Origin: Ampullaceana balthica
Lineage: Eukaryota > Mollusca > Gastropoda > Lymnaeidae
Assembly: GCA_944989445.1 (NCBI GenBank)
Contig: CALYLW010000542.1
Location: 124,001-188,000, forward strand
Length of the DNA: 64,000 bases
Direction: 5' to 3'
Shown here one piece after another: positions 20,460 through 33,200 of the stretch; the stretch's first letter is position 1, and the number at the start of each line of letters is the position of its first letter. The position numbers were made by a program, and so were the translations under genes. The notes under the pieces were generated by a model. That model saw nothing but the letters and a program-made list of their open reading frames with translations, was not told the DNA's origin and did no database searches.

Positions 20460-23400
20460 GTCTACAATAGAAGGTTGGTTACCTGGAGCAGCCAAGTCTA
20501 TTTTAATGATAACTAAGGAAGTTACCTAGAAAAACTAGTCCTATTGGAGTCATAGCAAAGTTAGACAATGACTGTGAGGAAGTTAATGCTTTTTTAAACT
20601 AAGGGCATCAATAGGGGAAAACAACATAATTCAGCCTATCTTTATTAATATAATTTTATGGCACTTAATTGAGGGACGTGGTATTATTGCCCCTTAGCAT
20701 ATACAGAAGTACATAATATTGATCTGGTACCCAGCTGCCATGTCTGGTTGAGGGCCTCTAGACCTCAGCTTGTGGCTTGGTTCAAGATCCATAGTTTTAT
20801 AATTAGATCTGGATGTGAAGATGAATACCAACGAGAATGTACAGACTGTGGTTGTGTTATCATTAGAGAAATATCAAATGCCATTGATTTTTTAGATGGA
20901 TATAGCTATAAATTCATCTTTTCATGTACATTATGTAAACAAAATAAATGTGTTGAGATTTATTTAAAAATTAGTTATTGCTGTGTTTCATATTTACATG
21001 TACTTTTATTTTGTATGTTATGGAAATTAAAATCATTAACTTTAAAACTTTCTGATGGTATAAAATGATTTTAATATAACTGGAAAAATTCTCCCATTAC
21101 CTATGTATTGATTATCAAAATGACAAGAGCCCCCGATAAAAACCAACTTTAAAAACACAAGAAATTGACTGAAACATCTAATTCTTGACAAAATATTTTT
21201 TATTACTTTGGTGTGTTTTTCCTTTGGTTTATAGTAAATACACACTATAAATTTAAACATAAAATCACGATTACACAACAGCATAAATTTTTAGAGAATC
21301 TTATATAAGTTTGTGAAATATATCAATAGACCTCAGGCAGCTAAGATTAAATGTATGAAATACATGGCAAAGATCCATGATGCTACATTACTGAACACAT
21401 CACAGATGAAATATTTGTATCAGCTTAGCTCCATCACATGGTAGTAATAAGAAATTTAAAATACAGATTTATAAAATTTTAAAGTGGATTTTGTTTTTCA
21501 ACTAGCCATTGTGCCAACATATACTTTTTGAGTTGATCAAGAACATAGAGGCAATTTATAACTTAAAACATATTGTGTCTTTGAGAATAGAGTCATATCT
21601 CCTCACTTTTATATTAAATTTAAACTTAATCTTGCTTATGGAACTTATAAAAAGGACATTTTTTTCTAACATTTCATAATAGAGTAAATGTCTGTGCATT
21701 CACTCACAGTAAAATTTCTTGACACAGTATGAACTTAGTGGTTTGGAAAATAATTGTAAAGTCTTATTTGGTTCAGCTTCACAGATTGGAGAATTCAACA
21801 GATTTGAGATGAACTATGACATTCTGGAGCAAGTGATATAAATAATAAACTAAAGAGTTCCTGCAGTAATGAAAATAAGGCAATGGCTGGCTTGACAGTA
21901 CTTGAAATTTCTCTAAGCATGGCGTGATAGCAGTTAAGAAATCAAAGCGAATTCTGTTTGGAAACTAGTTGATCATGCCCGTATCGTCCAACTTGGAGAA
22001 TTTTTGTGTTTTGACTGGAAATTTTCTGTCTGTTTTAACTTTTTTCTGACTTGCTCCAATACGTTGGACAAAGTTTTTGATTTCCTGTGGAGTAAATTAA
22101 GTAATTAAGGTATTTTAGTGAGAAAGTTTTGGTGACATTAACTTTGCTAATATGTAATGACATTTTAGTGAGGCAGATTTGGTGACATTAACTTTGCTAC
22201 TATGTAATGACATCGTCTAAGCATTATTCTTTATTTCATAGAATTTTAAAAAAATGCTTCCAAATAACAGAAACATTTCTTTTTAAATATGTGGATAAAA
22301 AGATGAAGACCAGAAAAAATTCTGACTAAAAGTAGAAACATGAACAAAAGATTAATTTCTTCAAAGAAAGGTGATGATGGGAAAATATGTTTTAAATTCC
22401 AGTATTCTAATACGATCCACAAAATTAAATATTTAGATAGACAGTGGGTAATGAGGCATGAAAGTTATTTTAGTTGGTACCAACACAACACTCTAAAGTT
22501 TCCTACAGTTCATTTTGTCAAGGTTAAGTCGGGAAAGAAAAGAGTTTGAGGAATTCTGTAGGTATCAAGACAAGATCCTTTTATAAATATCTAAATAAAC
22601 TAGCGGTTATCATGGTTTTTGATGCAGCAGCCATTTGGAACCATGTCTTCCTCACAGAGGTTCCAGGAAATATTTCAAAATGTTTATTAAATTATTTCTA
22701 TTTTCAATAACAATGAGATTAACTTGAAGTGCTGAGATTTAACTTATAAGCACACGTGTAATAGATGGTGTTCTATAATTTTAATTTATTATTTTTCAAA
22801 AAATTTGAATTTTAAAAATATGTTTAAACTTTTTATTGTGCTCAATCACCGACTTCAAGTCTGAGTGTATCAATAATGATGGTAAAAATGTGAAAGAAAT
22901 TAAGTTTAAAATTTGTTGATTTCATGAATTTTTGAAACAAAAATAGTTTATTTAAAGTATGAGTGCAAGTGTTCTGTGTGTAGCAGTTTTCGACTTAATT
23001 TTCTAATGGAATTGTTTTCAGTTTAAAATTAATATTCTAGCCAATTATGGGTTTTAGGAGAATTTTTATCCTGACGTGTTTTCAGTCAATTTTCGCTAAG
23101 ATAATTCATGAATATGTTTTCCTTGACCTTTTTTAAAATGATTTGAACAGAAAAAAAACTAAAAATTTCGGAGTAAATTAAAAATTTCGGAGTAAATCTT
23201 ATCAGAGAAAAGTTGCAGAGAACTTTTTTATAAAATGACAACTATTTGCGCAAATTTATTTAATTCCATTGTACCATGAAGCCAAAAAAATATGTCATGT
23301 ATTTCATACAACAAATTTTTGTTTATTATACAACTAGAACACAGATGTGTTTGTATACACAAAGTTAAAATAACATTTTAACCAGAAATAAAACCAGATG

Positions 23401-24273
23401 AAAATGTGTCATATGAAATATTTTAAAATACATTGTATTAAGATTATTAACGATTTATAAATCAAATTATCAAAACAGAGACGTGAATTTTAAAAAAAAA
23501 GAAAAGAAAACAAAGAATGAGGATGATGATCACACACAGGATTGAGCACACAGAGGGTGACACTTGCGAGAGAGATGTAAGCTGGGTGGGTCTGAGGGTA
23601 CAGTTTTTATTTCATTCAAAAAAGAAATCACAACATTCATTTAAAAATCAAATGAAAAAAATTAATTATATCACAATCAATTAAATCAAAGAAAGTATTC
23701 AATTTTAAGATATGACCTGCTACTTCTTTGAAGTTAATATATTATATCACAAGGGCAGTAGCAAAGAATAAGATGATGATAACACATTGAACATTATGAC
23801 TGGATTATCTTTTTAAATGTGTAATTGGGTTTTCAATCAATTGTGTAATTTCCATGACTTCATCATTAAAATGTAGAAAATATTTAAAATAAAAAAAAAT
23901 CTAGAATTAGAATTTGCACAAAGCAAACAGGGCCTAAATTGGTCAGAAAAAATGACAGCCAATAACCCATAATAATTACAGCTAATTTTGTCAGAAAAAG
24001 TGACAGCCAATATGGCCCAAATAATGAAAGCAAATTTGGTTCGAAACAATGACTGCGAGAAGGCCAAAAATAAAGTTAGAAACAAGGGATCCAAATAGCT
24101 GCAGTGAAAAAAATATAAAAAATATGTGGGAAATTAAAAAAATGTTTAAATGATAAGCAATAACAAACTGAGTTTCAAGTTTGATAAAGTTATGAAATTT
24201 CTGTCCTCTGTCACGTTGCATGTCATTTCCATTGAATACGTGGTATAAACCTGCAGGCTTGTCAACATCACAG
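20460..24273. other. Intergenic spacer between convergent genes
   Basis: This is AT-rich sequence between the OSGEP stop and the stop of the minus-strand secreted-protein gene; it should include both 3' UTRs. An AATAAA at 20943-20948 is a candidate poly(A) signal for OSGEP. TTTATT near 23606 could serve the minus-strand gene. A short direct repeat (GGTGACATTAACTTTGCTA) occurs near 22131 and 22181. The open frames here (for example 20748-21068 and 22340-22549) have no homology or splice signals that I recognise. Confidence 0.5.
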
Positions 24274-27200
24274 TTAATGTGAAGGTCTTTCCCTCAATCC
24301 CAAAACAACTGGTTCTAAATAGCTCCATTTCCTTTTTACCTTCTCTTTTTTCTTTTTCTCTTTTCTCTGTTCCTTCTTGGACACGAGGTCAACAAATGTA
24401 GCAACATCTTGATTGTCTTGTGGGTTACTCACGAGAGTGATAGCCGGCTGTCGGAATGAAAGATGTTGTAAGAAAAAAATTATCATGGAATCCACATGTT
24501 AATGAGCTCATATTAATAATCCTAAAAAAACATTAGGCTTTATAAAAAGGAAAATTTAAAAAAAATGTTATTTGGACATAAAACTAAAATGCTACCTTAA
24601 ATTGGTCAGATCAATACTAGAATATGCATTTTATTTATGCAATCCATCAACCAAAGAAAACAGATAAACAAGAACAAGTTCAAAAAAGGGCTGCAAGATT
24701 CATTATGGGAAAATATTCACCATTGGCAAAAGTTACAGTTTGTGAAAGAATTATATAAATCATTAAACCTTTAAACACTAGAGGATAGAATAACAAAGAG
24801 CAAAGTAGTAATTTAGTAATAATACTTAAGGTTATTAAAACTAACTTGGAAATACAACGAAACAATAATCTAATACAACACTCAGAAAGACATAGAGATA
24901 GCAACACTTTTCTTATTCCGTATGCAAAACAAACATACAAATCCTCCTTCTTCTCTTCTGGAATCTGGGCATGGAATTAGTTGCCTGAACAAACCAGGAA
25001 AACCATCCCACTATCAACATAATAAATATAAAACTCAAATGAATTGACTGACATAAACTATGGTTAAGAGTAGTAGCAATAATCTTATGCGATCTTTTTT
25101 TATTACACATGCTCTTGTACAGAAGATTAGTGTCACTTTTCATGAAATGTACTTTATTACTGACACAATAATGCCTATAGTACAAAATAAACAAATTCAC
25201 AATAATACCACAACAAAGTGTTCACAATATCTTAGAATTATATCATTATAAAAATAACACTAGCTATTCAAAAATATTTACTATGTGCTCCTCAGTTTAT
25301 TCTGAGTGACTGTCCTAGCAACAATTCAAATCACCTAGGTCACTACCATCCTATCTGCCCACAATGTCCACCACCTTCCCATGCCCATTCACATCTCACC
25401 TGACCAACCACCAAAACTAGTCATTTACCAAGTTACCTGTATACCCCCTTAACAACTTTCACCTCCACAATGACTTTCCTATGTCTACAGTAAAGTCACC
25501 TGTACATTCGGACCACTACCCTACCCATGTCTACAGCCAACTCACCTGTCTGACCAACTCCATACCCATGTCTACAGCCAACTCACCTGTCCATTCTGAC
25601 CACCTCCCTACCTATGTCTACAACCAACTCACCTGTCTGACCACCTCCCTACCCAAGGTCTACAACCAACTCACCTGTCTGACCACCTCCCTACCCAAGG
25701 TCTACAACCAACTCACCTGTCTGACCACCTCCCTACCCAAGGTCTACAACCAACTCACCTGTCTGACCACCTCCCTACCCAAGGTCTACAACCAACTCAC
25801 CTGTCTGACCACCTCCCTACCCATGTCTACAACCAACTCACCTGTCTGACCACCTCCCTACCCAAGGTCTACAACCAACTCACCTGTCCATCCTCATTGG
25901 TGTTAATTTCCAGAAGTAAGTCCCCTGTCTCAACCAATGGTTTGTCCAACAAAGCTTTGAGCAGTATAAAATATGATCCCTTCTTGCAATCCTCATTTCT
26001 ATTAGGGGGAGTTGTTTGAGGCAGTTCACTAGAACCTCCAAGCTGTGTAAACAAAAAATCAAATGTGAAAACAAATAACCACTAAATCATTTTATATACA
26101 AGAATATTTAGCTTTGATTCCTATTTGTGCAAAACTTCAACTTAAGCCTAAACCTAAATCTTAGGAAAAGTCCAAAATGTAGAAATAGGTCAAGCACTGC
26201 TTTTTTAATTTAACACAGTTTCAGTTTGCCTTGTTGTATTAGAAGCTTAGTTGTTGTTCAGAACTACAATATGATTGTATATTTCGGGCTATGAGGGGCT
26301 GATGATTGTACATTTCAGGCTATGAGGGGCTGATGATTGTACATTTCAGGCTCTGAGGGGCTGATGATTGTACATTTCAGGCTATGAGGGGCTGATGATT
26401 GTATACATTTCAGGCTATGAGGGGCTGATGATTGTATACATTTCAGGCTATGAGGGGCTGATGATTGTACATTTCAGGCTATGAGGGGCTGATGATTGTA
26501 TACATTTCAGGCTATGAGGGGCTGATGATTGTACATTTCAGGCTATGAGGGGCTGATGATTGTACATTTCAGGCTATGAGGGGCTGATGATTGTACATTT
26601 CAGGCTATGAGGAGCTGATGATTGTACATTTCAGGCTGTGAGGGGCTGATGATTGTACATTTGTGTGGGATAAGGTTCAGCCGCCTTCATTTACCCCAAC
26701 TAATTTCAGGTGCCCATCAGGGCTGCATACCTCCAGCTTGGCCACTTGGTAGTTGTTGAGCCTCATCCCAAACAGTGATGGCATGGCCGTCTTTTGTAGG
26801 GCCAACAACATGGGCAACTGCCACTGTTCACAGATGCTGGAGTTGGTCTTGAACACGTCTATAAGACAGTCCCATATGATACCGAAAAACCTGCAAGAGT
26901 GACACATAATTTATTAATTTTTTTCGAGTTAAATATCAGTGACGGATGCTGCAATATTAAGGTTTAACACTAAGCTAAGAAAAAGATGCCTTCGTAAAAA
27001 CTTTTTTAATAAAAATGATACTGTCCAATTTTTTAACCTTAAGTAGCATTGACGGATTTTTTAAACAGTCTATCAACGCCTCTCATAGTTACACCCATCC
27101 CCTCACGTGTCAATGCCTCTCATACTTACTTATCGGCTACTCTATTGAACTTGCTGATATCCACGGTGTCCACTCCACTCTTCATGATGGTGTCCCCAGC

Positions 27201-30200
27201 CATGACGTAACATTTGTAGGAATTGTCTGCTATGGTGAAACATGGGGAATCCCCGCTGACAGTCTTGAGCTTGTCGATGATATCTGAATGTAAGTGTAAG
27301 TGTAAGGCGTTTAATAACTCCAAAATTAGAAATTCATACATTTGAAATAAATATTAATGAAACACTACACGGTTTTTCCTGTTGATGTTTGAACTTGTAG
27401 CTCATGCAGTCACGCGAGAAGCTACGAAGACGCGCTGCCGCCATTGTTTATAAACATAAACATTTTTTTCTCTAAAATACACAGAGGATTTTGACTTTAA
27501 CTGGCCGGACAAAATCAACAACTGGGAACTGTGACAGCAGACAAAACAGAAGCCCATTGAGGAAGAGTTTCTTCAGAAGCAGTGGAGGTGGATTGGTCAT
27601 ACACTAAGAAAACCTGCTTCTAATACAACAAGGCAAGTCCTGAAATGGAACCCACAGGGTAAGCGGAAAAGAGGCCGTGCAAGAAACACCTGGCGCCGAG
27701 AATCGGAGGCAGGCATCAAGAGATGTGGTCATGAATGGAAGATCCTGGAGAAGCTGGCCCAGGATGGAGATGCCTGGAGGTCTCTCGTAGGTGGCCTATG
27801 CCCTTGGGGGAATCGCAGACGCTGACGATGATCGGTGGATGCCCCTCATGGACGAGAAGGCTCAACAACAACAACACAGAGGATGTTAGAAGTGTTGAAG
27901 TTTCAGACGATTGCGAAAGATCGACAAAACTCTTTAAAAAAAACATCCGTTCATCATAGCAAGACAAGGCCTTAACAGTTAGCGTTTTTGTTTATATATC
28001 TTGTTTGATAGTTCCACATACTTGCTGAAGCAGCTAATTTACTTGAGAATAAAAATTGTAATTTTAATTAACATTTAGAATTTTAAAGAATATTCTATAC
28101 AAATCAGCCCCACCGCCAACCAAAAAAACAACAACAACAACAAACTGTAGCTTAATAACAAAGTAATAAAAGACCTCCGACAAAAGTCCTCAGTTATTGT
28201 CACAAGTCCGCTAAAACAGACAGCAAAGACAAAAACTCCCTGTAAAATACATTGGCCAATATATATATATATATTTATTTATTCAAATTCCTAATCACAC
28301 GTTTTTACAACCCAACGAGGCGTCAGTAAAATACAATTTGGACTTACTGAATTTAAAAGATGGGTTCAAGTGATTTCCCTCGCAGGCCCCTCCACTTTCG
28401 TTGGCAATTGCCATCAGTTTGGCAGAGTTGCTGCAGTCTTTGACTTCTTTCTGCAGGCACTCGAGAGCTTTGGGCTTCACAACACTGCAATAAGTTCATG
28501 GTTTGTATTAAAACAGAGGCATGGCTAAGATATTTTTCCCTTAGGGGAAAAAACTATACAATTGGCTTCCATCCCCCCTATTTATTAAACGTCAAAAGCT
28601 TCACTGTGGCCTTCCGCCTTCCTGTGCCTCAGCTCCAGGAGACAAATTTAATTATTGCATTCCCCTAGCACTACCAAGGAGGTCATGACATAAAATTTAC
28701 GCAGGACACAAACACAAAACAATCAATTGTGGAACCCTGTCAAAATGTTAATCAGTTTATTTTATGAGTCCAGTTTTATGAATTCGATGAAAAACGTGTT
28801 ATTGGACGAGACCCTTTGCAACACATGAGTCGGAATATGACGAAGATGATTAAAGTGTACTGTGAGATATGTTGCTCATCACTCAATAAAGACAGACATC
28901 CGAATTCTTATCAAGACTTAAAATCAATACCAAGATATAGAAAAACAACAATCACATCTCCGTGCTCACGTTCCACTCCACCCCCCCCCCAACCAAACAA
29001 CAAAAGTATCATTGGATCAGGATTAAGTTCATTAAAAGAAAAGCAAGATTGAGCCCCCCCTCACCCACCCCAAAAACTACAGCCGTATGCATCTTGACGA
29101 TGATGTTGTTCGTACCTGCACATGTGAGTGGCGTAGTCCTGCAGGAACTCAGGGGTGTAGTCCTTGTGTGACTCGTAGAGTCCCGTGTACTTGTGCTCGT
29201 AGGTGGCGGACTCCCAGCAGTGGTGGTACCTGGTGGCGATCTGGAAACCTCGGTGGCAGAACTCGTTGGCTGTCAACAGACAAGAGGTCATAAAATGGCG
29301 GTCAGTGAACCTTCATGAACTTGGGGATGTGTCGTGAACCGCTTTTCACCCAAATCAAAGAAGTGTGTGTGTGCAGTGGCGTCACTAGGGGGGGGCGGGG
29401 GGGGGGCGGGCCGCCCCGGGTGACACCCGTCAGGGGGTGACACCCGAGCCTAAAATTTTACTGTGTACGATTTTATGTCAGAAAACAAAAGATGACAAAT
29501 TTTTTAATCTAGAAAAATATTAAGAAATACAAAGAAATACGTTAAACGCGAAAATTCTTATTAAAAAAAATATCAGTTAACTTGCAATAATAAAACAGTC
29601 CCAACACACGAACAACATTAAAACAAATTAGGAAGAAAAGAAATAGTCGCAGCAGAGAGATCTTTAAAAAAGGCTGGAATGAAAGAGGCAATGTCTTATG
29701 TTATAAAAGATATAAAGTCATTTGGGTTTGGACACACCGACAGCATGAACGAATCCCACTTCACGACTCCCTCCACCACAGTGGGGTGGGGGGGATACGA
29801 TTTTTAGCACCACCCCCCCCCCTCCCCCAAAGAAAAAAAAATCAAAAGATGGGTTTTCTTTGTTGATGTTATTCTTAAGGAAAATTATGATTTCAATGTC
29901 TTTGAGTTAATATTTTTTTATATATATATTTATTTAAGGCGTGAAAGCATAGATATGCCTGTTTATATACAGGTAGTCCTCCGGTTACGACGGTCCCATC
30001 CCGACTTAAGCTGTTTAGTGCTTACGAACGCGCCCCCGTAAAGAATAGTATTACGCGTTATTCCGTATTAAAAAAAAATTCACGAGGTAACGAATTCTTT
30101 TCTCTATTTGAAATAAAAACAATTATTGAAAATATGTATGATTATTATTTCAAACTACAACTTTCGTTAGCGAAATTTTTCAAATGGCGCAGTTTTCAAT

Positions 30201-33200
30201 CAAGTCAATAAAGCTGAGTAAGCTTACAAGTTCCTTTCCAATGCTCATTATAGAGAGCATATTCAGCCTTTTTCGTCCCATACAAATTCTAACTCATTAT
30301 ATATTCCTTTCAACTTAGAAAGGATCGCTCTCAGCTGCAGTTTGATGTCATCATTGAAAGATAGATGCGAAGTGCGATGTGTACATTTGTAAAGGACTGT
30401 GTGAAATATAGCTCATTCAAAAGTAGCATATTTTTTAGCTCTGTGCAAGTTTTTTGAGTTTTGCTTTGTGCTAATTCCTTTTCCTTACCCTGAGCCTGGG
30501 GCTGGACAATAACTTTTTTAAGAGTTCTGAAAATTGGACTAATTCTGAAGGTAAGCAGTCATCGAAATCACTCATGAACCTACATGTGGAAGAAAATCAG
30601 AAGCCCCGAGCCTAGTGCTCTTTATGGGTCTTCCCGGAAGACCCCCTTAGCCATCTGGCCACCAAAGGGACGTAACAGCTGAGGACCCCCCAAAGCGGTC
30701 GCGTCTGAAGCGGCCACCTGGGCATCCAGGACATACAGTCGAAGATGCCTCCCACTAAGTTGCCCTCACAAGGAGGTGGTGGAATTTCCTACTACGACCC
30801 GCTACCACTTTGGCGCCATCCCGGCAAAGCACACGGGTCTCCATGGTTAGGACCGCCGCAGTGCGGGGGATCATCAAAAACCTACCTAGAGTGCAACCCC
30901 CACTGGAAGGTTTCCTCAGAGCTGGCATCCAATGCGTTCTTCGCGGCACTTTTTGCTAATCCGTACTGGCGCTCCTGGCCCTAAACCGGCACCGCTCGAT
31001 GGCATTGCTAGTAAATTGAGGGGGACGAAACGGTTGCTTTGATTTACCCGACCCCTTCTTCGAAATCACTTGAATGTTCTTCCATTAACTTGGCTGCTGC
31101 CCATCGGGTGGCGAAAGTGCTGAGCTCAGTTAGATTTGTAAGAAAGCCAAATTTCTCATCATGGATGTATTTATATGCACCTAACCAATGTTGTAGGGCT
31201 TAAGAAAGTTTGTCAATGATTACCAGAAATACCTCAATCTTGAATTTTTTTTCTCCAGGAGAATACTGTTTTGTTGATGTCCCTTTATCAAACTGACGCT
31301 TTCGTTTTTTTATAGTATTGAAGATTGTTTACACTGTTTTTACCACGGACTTTTCCTTTCCTTTGTCTTCATAGGAATAAAATTAAGACTGCTATTTTTT
31401 AACAAACTCAATGAGAGACTTCCTTTCTAAAATTGTTTCCCAAATTTCAAGTAAAATAGCGGCTCCCAGTTGTTCAATTTCCTTTAGAAATCCTTCTTCT
31501 TCAAGTCGGCAGTCACGTGGTTGATTTTCATTCGTTGCTAATTCTTCCAGTGCTGCGATATTCTCATTGTATGAGCTATTAACAGACCTTACATCATAGT
31601 TTCAGGCTGACCATCTTGTGTCAGACAAGGCTTTGTTAACATGTATCAATTTCATATGTTTTTGAAGTACCTGTCAACGATGAGTAGATGCAAAAAGTCG
31701 GGTATAAAGATTTTGCAGAAGACAAAAAAATCTGACCGCAGTAGGACAATCTGCTGCTCTTTTCCCAACCAAATTAAAGGAATGAGCTGTGCACGGCACA
31801 TAATGAGCTACAATGCACTTCTCAAAAAGAATAGCCTGGTTTCCGTTATGCTTCCTACTCATTTGCAGCATTGCCGTATGACTGTCCAAGGCATTTTCAG
31901 GGATTCTTACAAACATAATGGCCTGCATCTTTATTATACACTATAATTCATAAAAAGTTTTGGGGCCCTTAAATTATTGGGGGCTTTAGCCCGTTCAGCA
32001 CCCCCCTTTTAATCCGCCATGGGGGCGGGGGGGGGGTGTCCACGCATCTGTGACGATGTGGTACGAGGAGGGGGTGTTTAAGAAATGTGACGTCACATCA
32101 AAAACGCGAAACTTTAAATAAAAGTTCCACTTAAATATTTGATTGTTTACCATTTATTTAATTACGTTTTCAATGACTTCACGCGTGTTACGATATTACA
32201 GTGCAGACTTACCCTAAATACATATTTAAATGACAAAAATAATTTGCAACATGCTAATTTTTATTGAGAAAATACGGCTTGGGGGAGGGGGTGTCAAAGC
32301 TTTGTGACGTCATATTGTAAAAAAGGGGTGGGGTCTAAGTTTTTGTGACAAAGTATGACTCTGGGGGAGGGTGGGGTAAAAATCGGCAACCTCGAGTGAA
32401 GTCATTTATGGACGGCCCCTTCCGTCGTGAAGGGGTGACACCATGAGCTACCGCCCCGGGTGACACCAACCCTAGTGACGCCTCTGTGTGTGTGTATGTT
32501 TGTGTATGTGTGTGTAGGGAGGTATTTTATGTTGTGAGGGGCACGGGGATTATACCAGCTCTATCGGCTATTTTGCCATTGAAATGAGTGTCTCAGAGAA
32601 TGACACCGAAATTGACATGGGGCGGACACAGAGGCTGTCACGGAGGCTAGCACGGATACTGTCACGGAGGCTGGCACAGATACTGACACGGAGGCTGGCA
32701 CGGATACTGACATGGAGGCTGGCACGGATACTGACACGGAGGCTGGCACAGATACTGACACAGAGGCTGGCACATATACTGACACGGAGGCTGGCACAGA
32801 TACTGACACGGAGGCTGGCACGGATAATGACACGGAGGGTGACACGGAGGCTGGCACGGATACTGACACGGAGGCTGACCCAAAGAGTTTACTACATTCG
32901 TTACATTTAAAAAAAAACAATTACGTGATGAAAAAAATGTACCAATTTCCCATAGCCACTAAGTAGATGCGCTCTGAAAAAGTAAGAAAAAAAAAGGAAG
33001 TGAATGGTTTGACAGAAACACAATAGAAAAAATAAATAATTAAATCATTAAAACCTTCATTTGTTGTTTCAAGAGGTAATAGCCTGTCAACCAGTGGCGA
33101 CTACAAATAACCGCCAAACAAGAGCGGCGGCGATGCTTGAATGTTCCATGTAATAAATTAAGTTGAAAAAACTTTGAAGTAACTCTCTTTATCTTTTAAA

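Larger units (their letters stand above)
29374..32486 (-). mobile_element. hAT transposon (3.1 kb) with decayed transposase, intron 1
   Basis: The left end CAGTGGCGTCACTAGGG and the inverse of the right end CAGAGGCGTCACTAGGG are paired termini, each followed by a GGGTGACACC-type block. The flanks are TGTGTGTG on both sides (29366-29373 and 32487-32494). This fits an 8-bp hAT duplication, although the site is a GT microsatellite. Transposase remains are on the minus strand. It also contains a 487-bp nested insert and GC-rich stretches at 32020-32420 that look like ends of further elements. Confidence 0.75.

Noticed and set aside
20748..21068. 106-codon frame downstream of OSGEP
   Set aside because: No recognisable domain, AT-rich composition, and within probable 3' UTR/spacer.
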